Below are positions 1 through 6,080 of a stretch of 6,534 bases of DNA, in pieces. Each line of letters opens with the position of its first letter. The stretch's first letter is position 1. Origin of the DNA: Bacteroidales bacterium UBA3816 (GTDB lineage Bacteria; Bacteroidota; Bacteroidia; Bacteroidales; P3); NCBI GenBank assembly GCA_002368955.1, contig DFDY01000006.1, forward strand, positions 1 to 6,534. Direction: 5' to 3'. The translations under genes were made by a program, and so were the position numbers. The notes below the pieces were generated by a model. It saw only the letters and a program-made list of their open reading frames with translations, searched no databases and was not told the origin of the DNA.

Positions 1-274
1 AGAGGAGCACGGGGGTCATCCAGCCAGCACCACCCTGAATATATTTCTCTTTCAGGACCTGATGGAAGGATTTGTGCTCTTCGGGAGCAGCTACGGGAGC
101 AGTTTCGGGTTCTGCAACAGCGGGTGCTTCGGCAACGGCACTGTCGGTGGTCTGCTCTACTTGTTCGGTGGCGGGCTGGTCGGTGGCGGCTGCCTGATCC
201 TGGGCCATGACACCATTCAGATTGGTGAATGTCAATAATCCAACGATTGACATCAAAGCAATTACTTTTTTCAT
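1..274 (-). CDS. exbB: ExbB/MotA/TolQ-family proton channel protein, N-terminal part (runs off the left edge)
   Basis: Only the first 91 codons are present. The ATG at 274-272 opens a protein with a signal peptide: MKK, a hydrophobic core to about residue 20, then VMA before Q25, a likely signal peptidase I site after A24. Residues 25-66 are a low-complexity linker rich in Ala, Pro, Glu and Thr. From residue 67 the sequence FHQVLKEKYIQGGAGW and the following hydrophobic start match what I know of the N-terminus of Bacteroidota ExbB proteins, just before the first channel helix. ExbB forms the inner-membrane proton channel with ExbD and powers TonB-dependent outer-membrane transporters; the exbD/tonB partners would lie beyond the left edge. 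The channel helices themselves are not visible, so TolQ- or MotA-like assignments within the same superfamily remain possible. The gene has its own promoter-like site in the 111-nt gap after the prenyl synthase gene. Confidence 0.78.
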   Translation of the reverse strand, partial: MKKVIALMSIVGLLTFTNLNGVMAQDQAAATDQPATEQVEQTTDSAVAEAPAVAEPETAPVAAPEEHKSFHQVLKEKYIQGGAGWMTPVLL

Positions 275-338
275 GATTTAATTTAATGAATTAATTATTA
301 ATTAGTTAGTTTGTATTCGTTTTTAACCATTGTTTCTG
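275..338 (-). other. AT-rich 5' leader of exbB with a short inverted repeat
   Basis: This leader of about 60 nt is made almost only of A and T near the start codon and has no Shine-Dalgarno sequence, as is usual in Bacteroidota. Positions 289-303 form a perfect 7-base inverted repeat (AATTAAT / ATTAATT) around a single central base. That is too tight for an RNA hairpin and may be a chance product of the AT-rich composition. I see no terminator hairpin for the upstream operon here, so read-through into exbB is possible. Confidence 0.4.
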
Positions 339-365
339 CAAATATACGCTATTTTTCGGAAACAA
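339..365 (-). promoter_or_regulatory. Bacteroidota-type promoter for exbB
   Basis: On the minus strand a perfect -7 element TATATTTG (TAnnTTTG) lies at 346-339, with a TTG at 365-363 as a -33 element. The 16-nt gap is slightly shorter than the usual spacing. Transcription would start roughly at 332-330, giving a leader of about 60 nt before the ATG at 274. The site lies entirely between the stop codon of the prenyl synthase gene (386) and exbB, so exbB can be expressed separately from the operon upstream. Confidence 0.6.
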
Positions 366-385
366 TGAACTTTTCTTCTTTTTTT

Positions 386-1351
386 TTATTTTTTACGTTC
401 AAAAAGTGCGTCCATGAGTTCTTCCAAAGGTCGCTTCTGCGCTTGTTGGACTTGGATGGCTTGGAGGTGTTGTTGAGCCAGGTCAAATTCTTTTTGTATG
501 GCTTCTTGCACATGTTGTCGGATGCCTATTTGTCCATATATTTCAAGAACCCGGGTTACTTTGGCCTCGCTGTCCTCAGGCGTGGTGGCAAAAAGGTGTT
601 CCAGTTCTTCTTTTTGACGGGGTGTTGCCAGTTCAAGGGCTTTGAGTATGAGGTAGGTTTTCTTATTGTCGCGAATGTCCTGGCCGGTTTTCTTGCCGAA
701 GACGGCCACGTCGCCATAGCCGTCCAGCAGGTCGTCCTGCAGTTGGAAGGCCAATCCCAGGTGAATGCCAAATTGATAGAGGTTTTCTACGTCGGCAGCA
801 GGGGCATTGGCATAAAGGGCTCCAATTTTGAGCGCCCCGGCCAGCAGGACTGCGGTCTTGAGGCGTATCATCATTAGGTAGTCGGCAATGGTTACGTTGG
901 TCTGATGTTCGAAGTTCATGTCGTATTGTTGCCCCTCGCACACCTGTATGCCAGTTTCGTTGAAGCAGTTGAGTATTTCCTGCAAGTGGGGATGGGGCTG
1001 CCGCAGGAAGTAGCGCCAGGCAAGGGCGTACATGGTGTCGCCGGAGAGGATGGCGGTGTTTTCGTCCCATTTGCAGTAGACCGTCGGCTTACCGCGGCGC
1101 AGGGGCGACTTGTCCATCAGGTCGTCGTGGAGGAGGGTGAAGTTATGGAAAGTCTCGATGCCGATGGCGGCATAGCGCACCTGTTCCACTTCGCCGCCAA
1201 ACATCTGGTTGGCGGCCAGCAGCATTACGGGTCGGATGCGTTTGCCCCCCAACCGCAGCGTATATTCTATGGGTTCATAAAGTTCGCGGGGTTCATGAAT
1301 GAACTGCTCTTCTTCAAATAGCTGTTTGACTTGGTCTAATAGTTTTTGCAT
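386..1351 (-). CDS. Trans-isoprenyl diphosphate synthase (farnesyl/geranylgeranyl diphosphate synthase type)
   Basis: This 321-aa cytosolic polyprenyl synthetase condenses isopentenyl diphosphate with allylic diphosphates to make precursors for menaquinone side chains and carrier lipids. All family motifs are present: GGKRIRP at 35-41; first Asp-rich motif DDLMD at 76-80, followed by the RRGKPT segment (85-90); GQQYDM near 140-145; K165-T166; second Asp-rich motif DDLLD at 206-210; and the GKKTGQD and DNKKT segments (219-232). The length is typical. The first Asp-rich motif lacks the two-residue insertion of bacterial FPP synthases, and F71 and T72 sit at positions -5 and -4 before it. This resembles type I (archaeal-type) GGPP synthases, so a C20 product is my inference; ispA-type FPP synthase is the alternative. 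The ATG lies 11 nt after the tamL stop, so the gene appears to be the last of the operon. Its end is A-rich: two Lys AAA codons, the TAA stop, then a run of A. Confidence 0.93.
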   Translation of the reverse strand: MQKLLDQVKQLFEEEQFIHEPRELYEPIEYTLRLGGKRIRPVMLLAANQMFGGEVEQVRYAAIGIETFHNFTLLHDDLMDKSPLRRGKPTVYCKWDENTAILSGDTMYALAWRYFLRQPHPHLQEILNCFNETGIQVCEGQQYDMNFEHQTNVTIADYLMMIRLKTAVLLAGALKIGALYANAPAADVENLYQFGIHLGLAFQLQDDLLDGYGDVAVFGKKTGQDIRDNKKTYLILKALELATPRQKEELEHLFATTPEDSEAKVTRVLEIYGQIGIRQHVQEAIQKEFDLAQQHLQAIQVQQAQKRPLEELMDALFERKK

Positions 1352-1362
1352 GGTGAATTATG

Positions 1363-3828
1363 TTAGAAGGGGTAATTTATTCCGAAATTGAGTGCCATGA
1401 TTTTCCATGACCAATGGTTGGTGAACCAGCGTTCGTCAGCTGCGTAGTTGGGGTCGTAAATGGGCAGGGCGAGGTCTAGCCGGATGGTAATGACTGAGAT
1501 TTTGGCTCTCAGGCCAATGCCGGCATCCAGGGCCACGCCCTTCAGTATCTCCATGGGGTCGAACTTATAGCTGACGTTGCCCCCATGGATTCGATTGCGG
1601 CGTGTGTTGACCCCCCATGTGCTCCATTCCCACACATTGCCCATGTCGGCAAAGACGGCCCCCTCGAAGATGCCGAAGAGGGGAAAACGTTCTTCTATGT
1701 TGAAGACCAGCTGTATGGGAGCCACTCCCCAAATATAGTTGGCCGAGTCGGGGTTGCGCTGCCCGGGGCCTAGGTGGCGCAACGACCAGCCACGCATGGA
1801 GGTGGGACCACCCCCGGCAAACATCTTTTCATAGGGCACTTCGGACGACTGTCCATAGGGAAGGGCGAAGCCGCCCAGCAAACGCAATACGAGTGTGTTC
1901 TTCTGGCCGAGATAGATGTACTGTTTGTATTCGCTCTCGAATCGGAAGTACTGGGAGAATTCCAGCCGTTTGCCTGTGGTGCTGTTGACTGTAGGCGTGT
2001 GGCCAATGAGGCTGGCAACCCCATTGAGCACGTTACCGGCAGTCTCGACGGAGAGGTGGTAGTATTTGAAGTTGTTGCGCCGGGAGATGTCTTGGTCGGT
2101 ATAGGTGAACTCATAGTGAGTGTTGAGTAGCACGAAGTCGCGGGTCTGATAGAGAAATTGCCAGTCGTGGGTGAGCTCCGAGAGGTGGCGATAATATTCT
2201 TCGCCGGAGATAAGTCTGGAATAGGAGAGGTTGAGGGGGAGAAGCACATGGCGTATATTGTGCCCTTGGCTCCAGGTGTAACCGAAGGATTCACCCACAC
2301 GCACACGCTCCAGCTGTATGTCGGTGTTGGTGCCCACATTGTCGTGCGAAGGGACACTTAGGGAGCGGAACAGATAGTTGTAGCTGAGCTGGACTAGTGT
2401 GTGGGGCTTGAAACTTTGCCAGATGATGTTGCCCATGAAAGGGGCCAAGAATCCTGGCAGATCCAAGGAGGCGGTGACGTCGCCTTCAAAGTTGGAAAAT
2501 ACGTCGTAGAAAGATTTGGCTTTGGAGGAGAAGACCTTCTTTGGGAAATCGAAGATGAGCCCACCCCTCAGGTTGAACCGTTCGGCCCCACCAAAGAGGT
2601 TGTTGTTCTCGTAGCCCAGCGAGGTGCCTAGGCCGATGTTGCCACTGGTGAAAAAGTTGCCCTGGCCCGAACTGAAGCCGAAGTCGGAGGCATTGGTCAG
2701 TTCGAACGACAGGCTGACGCGGTGGCGGCTGCTGTTCAAAAGTCTTATGCGGGCGTCCAGCAGTTTCAGCGAGTCGGTGCTCTTAGGCGATTCAAAGAAG
2801 TTTATATCCACATACTTGAAGTTGTGCAACCCAAGGAGCGAGTTGGAGGTGCTGGATGAGATTTGCGGCCGATAGGGCATGCCCGAAAAGATAAACAAGG
2901 AGCTACTAATGGTTCGTGGCGAGGGGGTTATTGGGCCGTTGTGGATGAAGTTGATGTCGGAAAAGCCACGGAGATGTTTGTAACGGTATACAAGTGTGTC
3001 GAACTGATACTCCGACGGATTGAGGGCGGTGGAGATGTTCGGGTACACGTATATGTCGCCGATATAGTATTTGTTTAGGGTGCTGTTGCCTTGCTTGCCT
3101 TCGGCGTTCTGCGGTACACGGACGGAGACCATGATGCCCATCTTTTGACTGTCATAAGTTGTGTCTACAAGGAAATGCACCATCTCCTGGCTGGCATAGT
3201 AGTAGCCCTCATTTTTCAGATTGTTGACTATGCGTAGCTGCTCTTGGGTCAGGAGGTCTTGGTCGTAAAAATCACCCACTCTGATGAGCGATTCACCCTT
3301 CCACTGTTGCAAAAGAGTGTTTATGTCTTGTTGTCGGCTGCGGAAGACCACTTCGTCGATAGTCTTTCGGTGCGAGGCGACAATATTATAGGTGACGTCG
3401 ACAAAAGAATTGCGCCGATGGGTGGTGTCTACTATGACCTTGGAACCGAAACTGCCTTTGGTCTTCAGCAGGGTGGTCAGTTGTGCTGCCGTGTGGTTGG
3501 CGGCGCGGCGGTCATATATCACCGGGGGCTCACCCGCTTTGTGCCACAGGTTGCCCCAGAAAGTGCTGTCGCCGGGTTCGGGTATGCAGTAGAGAAGGCG
3601 TTTCAAGGGGACGAACACTATCTTTTTGTTCGGCTTTTGGTTGTAGTATTGCGTGGCATTGGACAGGGCCGAACGGATGTCGGAGGTCACGGCCGAACTG
3701 TCCGCCATGGTGATGTTGATGTCGTTTTTGCGCAATATCCGCTGGTCGGCCTGCACATACTTGTCAACATTGCAAGACGTCAGGCCGAAAAGGGCAAGCG
3801 ATAATACTATATATATTGTCTTTCTCAA
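1363..3828 (-). CDS. tamL: TamL: lipoprotein Omp85/BamA-TamA family outer-membrane protein
   Basis: An 821-aa outer-membrane protein. Residues 1-19 form a lipoprotein signal peptide ending in the lipobox LTSC, so C19 should be lipidated. A lipid-anchored TamA relative is what is called TamL in Bacteroidota. POTRA-like repeats occupy roughly residues 28-350; the segments near 125-149 and 200-238 (around NEGYY) and 310-345 look like POTRA ends. The rest, about 368-821, is an Omp85 beta-barrel with the diagnostic L6 motif FAGGG...MRGW (670-681), the strand FADMGNVW (726-733) and a C-terminal Phe. Family role: insertion of outer-membrane proteins or envelope transport together with TamB; tamB is not in this window. 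The start is TTG (3828-3826), because the only upstream codon before the in-frame waaA stop is GCA and the first in-frame ATG is Met41, which would lose the signal peptide and lipobox. Only 3 nt separate it from waaA, which suggests translational coupling. BamA itself is unlikely because of the lipobox. Confidence 0.9.
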   Translation of the reverse strand: MRKTIYIVLSLALFGLTSCNVDKYVQADQRILRKNDINITMADSSAVTSDIRSALSNATQYYNQKPNKKIVFVPLKRLLYCIPEPGDSTFWGNLWHKAGEPPVIYDRRAANHTAAQLTTLLKTKGSFGSKVIVDTTHRRNSFVDVTYNIVASHRKTIDEVVFRSRQQDINTLLQQWKGESLIRVGDFYDQDLLTQEQLRIVNNLKNEGYYYASQEMVHFLVDTTYDSQKMGIMVSVRVPQNAEGKQGNSTLNKYYIGDIYVYPNISTALNPSEYQFDTLVYRYKHLRGFSDINFIHNGPITPSPRTISSSLFIFSGMPYRPQISSSTSNSLLGLHNFKYVDINFFESPKSTDSLKLLDARIRLLNSSRHRVSLSFELTNASDFGFSSGQGNFFTSGNIGLGTSLGYENNNLFGGAERFNLRGGLIFDFPKKVFSSKAKSFYDVFSNFEGDVTASLDLPGFLAPFMGNIIWQSFKPHTLVQLSYNYLFRSLSVPSHDNVGTNTDIQLERVRVGESFGYTWSQGHNIRHVLLPLNLSYSRLISGEEYYRHLSELTHDWQFLYQTRDFVLLNTHYEFTYTDQDISRRNNFKYYHLSVETAGNVLNGVASLIGHTPTVNSTTGKRLEFSQYFRFESEYKQYIYLGQKNTLVLRLLGGFALPYGQSSEVPYEKMFAGGGPTSMRGWSLRHLGPGQRNPDSANYIWGVAPIQLVFNIEERFPLFGIFEGAVFADMGNVWEWSTWGVNTRRNRIHGGNVSYKFDPMEILKGVALDAGIGLRAKISVITIRLDLALPIYDPNYAADERWFTNHWSWKIMALNFGINYPF

Positions 3829-3831
3829 TGC

Positions 3832-5088
3832 TTACATTTTTTTGATGTAACGGCTGACTGTGGAAAGTATCTTTTCGGACGAACCGAGGTTCTCGGTCAG
3901 GTATTGCGTGCACACTTCAGAGGACTGACGGTAAAGTTCCTCGTTGTCCAGCAGCGAGTCCAAGGTCTGTTCCAGTTGGTCGTATTGGCTATAGGAGAAT
4001 CCGCCACCCAGGGCAATGATGTCTTTGGCCTCTTTGAACTTCTGGTAATTGGGGCCGAAGACAACGGGCTTTCCGAACGTGATGGCCTCAAGCGTATTGT
4101 GAATTCCGCGACCAAATCCTCCGCCGATGTAGGCCACGTAGGCATATTGATAAAGCGAGGCCAAGATACCGATAGTGTCAATGATAAGTATCTTTGAACT
4201 GGGGTTGGCCGAGGCAATCTGGCTGTAGCGGGTGCAGTTCTCGCGACCAAAGAGGTTTACTATATGGCTGATGTGGCTTTCCTCGGTAACGTGAGGGGCT
4301 ATCACCAATGTCAGTCCTCTGCCCCTGTGGTCTATATATTTCTTTAGGTTGGCCTCATCGGGTTCCCACGAGCTTCCGGCCAGAAGCACTTTGTTGTCGG
4401 GATGTAGACGGAGGAAGTTCTCCACTTCGGCAAAGCGGCGGGACTCCTGGGCAATGGCATAAACGCGGTCGAAACGTGTGTCTCCGGCAATGGACACATT
4501 GTTGAAACCATGTTTTTGCAGAAGATGTTGCGACTCTTCGTTCTGCACAAAAATGTGGGTGAAACATTGCCTCACCTGTTTCAAAAACCACTTGCCGTAG
4601 GGCTTGAAGAAATACTGATTAGGTCGGAAGATAGAAGAGAATATAAAGGTGGGAATGTCGCGCAGGCGCAGCTGTTCCAAGTAGTTGAACCAAAAGTCAT
4701 ATTTGGCAAAGAAAACCACCGTGGGATGCAGCAGGTTCACAAACCGGCGGGCGTTGGCACGGGTGTCCATCGGAAGGTAACAGATGAAGTCGGCCTCGGG
4801 GTATTTCTTTCGCACCTCGTAGCCGCTAGGGGAGAAGAATGTCACGCAGATTCTGTATTCGGGATGCGTCCGGCGGAATTGCTCCAGCACAGGACGGGCC
4901 TGCTCAAATTCACCTAGTGAAGAGGCGTGGAACCATGCCGTGTTGCCCTTGCCGACGGGTGCCATGGCCAACTGCCCAAAGGTCTCCTTCCAACCCTCGA
5001 CCATCAGTTTGGCCTTGCCGTTGAAGGTGGCAGCAATATGAACCCCTATGGCATAGCATTGAATTCCAATTGTGTAGAGTATTCTCAT
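3832..5088 (-). CDS. waaA: 3-deoxy-D-manno-octulosonic acid (Kdo) transferase
   Basis: This 418-aa protein is WaaA (KdtA), a GT30-family glycosyltransferase that transfers Kdo from CMP-Kdo to the lipid A precursor at the cytoplasmic face of the inner membrane. A hydrophobic N-terminal segment (about 3-21) fits the usual membrane anchor. The N-terminal GT-B domain has HASSLGEFE at 54-62, where E60 matches the family's catalytic glutamate; FFSPSGYE lies at 84-91. The C-terminal domain has AGDTRFDRV at 201-209, LLAGSSWEPDE at 235-245, APHVTEE at 264-270, and the nucleotide-sugar-binding stretch from IGGGFGRGIHNTLEA (321-335) through FGKPVVFGP (338-346). Length is normal. The ATG lies 21 nt after the stop of the upstream gene. 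The gene ends ATG-TAA, followed by GCA and the TTG start of tamL in the same frame. Whether it adds one or two Kdo residues cannot be read from the sequence. Confidence 0.95.
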   Translation of the reverse strand: MRILYTIGIQCYAIGVHIAATFNGKAKLMVEGWKETFGQLAMAPVGKGNTAWFHASSLGEFEQARPVLEQFRRTHPEYRICVTFFSPSGYEVRKKYPEADFICYLPMDTRANARRFVNLLHPTVVFFAKYDFWFNYLEQLRLRDIPTFIFSSIFRPNQYFFKPYGKWFLKQVRQCFTHIFVQNEESQHLLQKHGFNNVSIAGDTRFDRVYAIAQESRRFAEVENFLRLHPDNKVLLAGSSWEPDEANLKKYIDHRGRGLTLVIAPHVTEESHISHIVNLFGRENCTRYSQIASANPSSKILIIDTIGILASLYQYAYVAYIGGGFGRGIHNTLEAITFGKPVVFGPNYQKFKEAKDIIALGGGFSYSQYDQLEQTLDSLLDNEELYRQSSEVCTQYLTENLGSSEKILSTVSRYIKKM

Positions 5089-5109
5089 ACGGCGTTTCCA
5101 GTGTTAAGT

Positions 5110-5961
5110 TTAGTAGAAGTATATGTCGTGGGCCTGCTTTCCTTTCAGCGGGAACATCCAGCAGAACTTGAGGGTGTACATCAGGTCGAAGTAGTGGTTG
5201 TTGTCCTTGCCCTGCAGCCCCAGGTAATTGTCGATGGTATAGTCGCGGGTGGACCAGCTCCAGCATTGCTGCACGTTCAGCTCCACATAGAAGTTGATAA
5301 GGTTGGCGCGGTTGCTCATAAACCAGAACCCCAGTCCCTGCCCCAGAACGATGCCCTGCCGCTGGTGGTCATAGAGGAGGGCGTAGTCCTCCTCTATCTG
5401 AGGGGCCTGGGCGTTGTTCAGTTTGAAAATGCTTTGCTGGAACATATAGCCCCCTTGCAGGCGGACCAGTATGCCCGAGTTGGGGTTTCTCTCAGGCAGC
5501 GGGGTGATAATCTTGCCCACACCGCCCATGAAACCTAGCCCTCGATTGTAGCAGGTGACAATGGCATCATAGCCGCCGGTGCTGATGACAATGCTGTCTC
5601 TCGAAAAGACCGACCCCATGCGTTCGACACGGTTGCGCAGGTTGTCGTTGCCCATCCATAGGTTGGCGTCCAGGGTTACCAGCCAGTTGCTTTTGTATTT
5701 ATAGATGGCGTTGATTCCGTAGTCCATCCAGGGACCTTCATATAAGCTGGCCATGGTGCCCCGCTGGCTGCGGGAGCCGTCGGGTGCCTTCTCGAACGAA
5801 AAATGGGTGGAGGGGACTTTGACCCCGAAGTTAAATCCAACGATATGGCACTCGATGGTGTCCTGTTTTAGGTCGATTTGGGCGTGCACCGAAAGGTTTC
5901 CGGCAAAAAAAAGAATGCCTACAATCAGAACTCGTTGAAATATTTTTTCTCTGATTTTCAT
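5110..5961 (-). CDS. Exported protein of unknown function, probable outer-membrane beta-barrel
   Basis: I do not recognise a named family for this 283-aa protein. Residues 1-27 form a clear signal peptide: basic start MKIREK, hydrophobic core VLIVGILFFAG, cleavage after VHA before Q28. There is no lipobox cysteine. The mature part has repeated stretches of alternating polar and hydrophobic or aromatic residues: about 41-48, 83-103, 141-152, 162-179, 203-214, 220-236 and 256-270. They are separated by short loops with Gly, Asn and Asp, and the protein ends in aromatic residues (IYFY). This pattern fits a small outer-membrane beta-barrel of about eight strands, which is inference. Cysteines lie at 38, 137, 233 and 267 of the precursor. 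It is the first gene of the operon, directly behind a promoter-like site and 21 nt before waaA, so a role in lipopolysaccharide or outer-membrane biogenesis is plausible but unproven. The ATG at 5961-5959 gives the complete signal peptide. Confidence 0.85.
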   Translation of the reverse strand: MKIREKIFQRVLIVGILFFAGNLSVHAQIDLKQDTIECHIVGFNFGVKVPSTHFSFEKAPDGSRSQRGTMASLYEGPWMDYGINAIYKYKSNWLVTLDANLWMGNDNLRNRVERMGSVFSRDSIVISTGGYDAIVTCYNRGLGFMGGVGKIITPLPERNPNSGILVRLQGGYMFQQSIFKLNNAQAPQIEEDYALLYDHQRQGIVLGQGLGFWFMSNRANLINFYVELNVQQCWSWSTRDYTIDNYLGLQGKDNNHYFDLMYTLKFCWMFPLKGKQAHDIYFY

Positions 5962-5980
5962 TAATATGATATTAATTTCG

Positions 5981-5988
5981 TAATTTTG
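5981..5988 (+). promoter_or_regulatory. Possible -7 promoter element for proS
   Basis: TAATTTTG matches the Bacteroidota -7 consensus TAnnTTTG and has the same flanks (CG before, CA after) as the two minus-strand sites in this window. Transcription would begin near 5995 and give a leader of about 85 nt before the proS ATG. No TTG stands at the expected -33 position (only T-rich sequence near 5955-5958), so the call is weaker than the other two. Confidence 0.4.
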
Positions 5989-5992
5989 CAGG

Positions 5993-6006
5993 CCCGAAAG
6001 TTCGGG
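5993..6006. repeat. Perfect 14-bp inverted repeat in the divergent promoter region
   Basis: CCCGAAAGTTCGGG is two 6-base arms around AG. In plus-strand RNA the stem could extend by a G-U and a G-C pair (5991-6008) into an 8-bp hairpin. No U run follows on either strand, so it is not an intrinsic terminator. It lies between the -7 elements of the two divergent transcripts, near both predicted start sites, where an operator or a 5'-end hairpin could act. The function is inference. Confidence 0.55.
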
Positions 6007-6019
6007 TCAATCCAAGTTG

Positions 6020-6047
6020 CAAAAATACGCAATTTATTTGATAACAA
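6020..6047 (-). promoter_or_regulatory. Bacteroidota-type promoter for the envelope operon
   Basis: On the minus strand the -7 element TATTTTTG (TAnnTTTG) lies at 6027-6020, with a TTG -33 element at 6047-6045 and a 17-nt gap. Transcription would start near 6013, about 50 nt before the ATG at 5961. It would serve the unknown exported protein, waaA, tamL and the prenyl synthase gene, which are separated by no more than 21 nt. This is the best-formed promoter in the window. Confidence 0.62.
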
Positions 6048-6080
6048 CGAAAAAAATAAATAAAAAATACTTTAATATAT

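Noticed and set aside
311..877. 188-codon plus-strand open frame opposite the prenyl synthase gene
   Set aside because: It lies almost entirely antisense to a gene with every family motif, resembles no family and is explained by codon bias of the true gene.
1770..2357. 195-codon minus-strand open frame within tamL in another frame
   Set aside because: Its Thr/Ser/Pro-rich composition is typical of an out-of-frame reading, and the tamL frame carries the Omp85 motifs across the same bases.
3244..3804. 186-codon plus-strand open frame opposite the tamL N-terminus
   Set aside because: Antisense shadow of the TamL signal peptide and POTRA region, with no recognisable domain and no promoter-like site before it.
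4927..5538. 203-codon plus-strand open frame across the waaA start and the unknown exported gene
   Set aside because: It spans two well-supported minus-strand genes and their junction, and shows no signal peptide or known motif.
5991..6008. Hairpin considered as a rho-independent terminator
   Set aside because: No U run follows the stem on either strand, and it sits between two divergent gene starts rather than after a gene.
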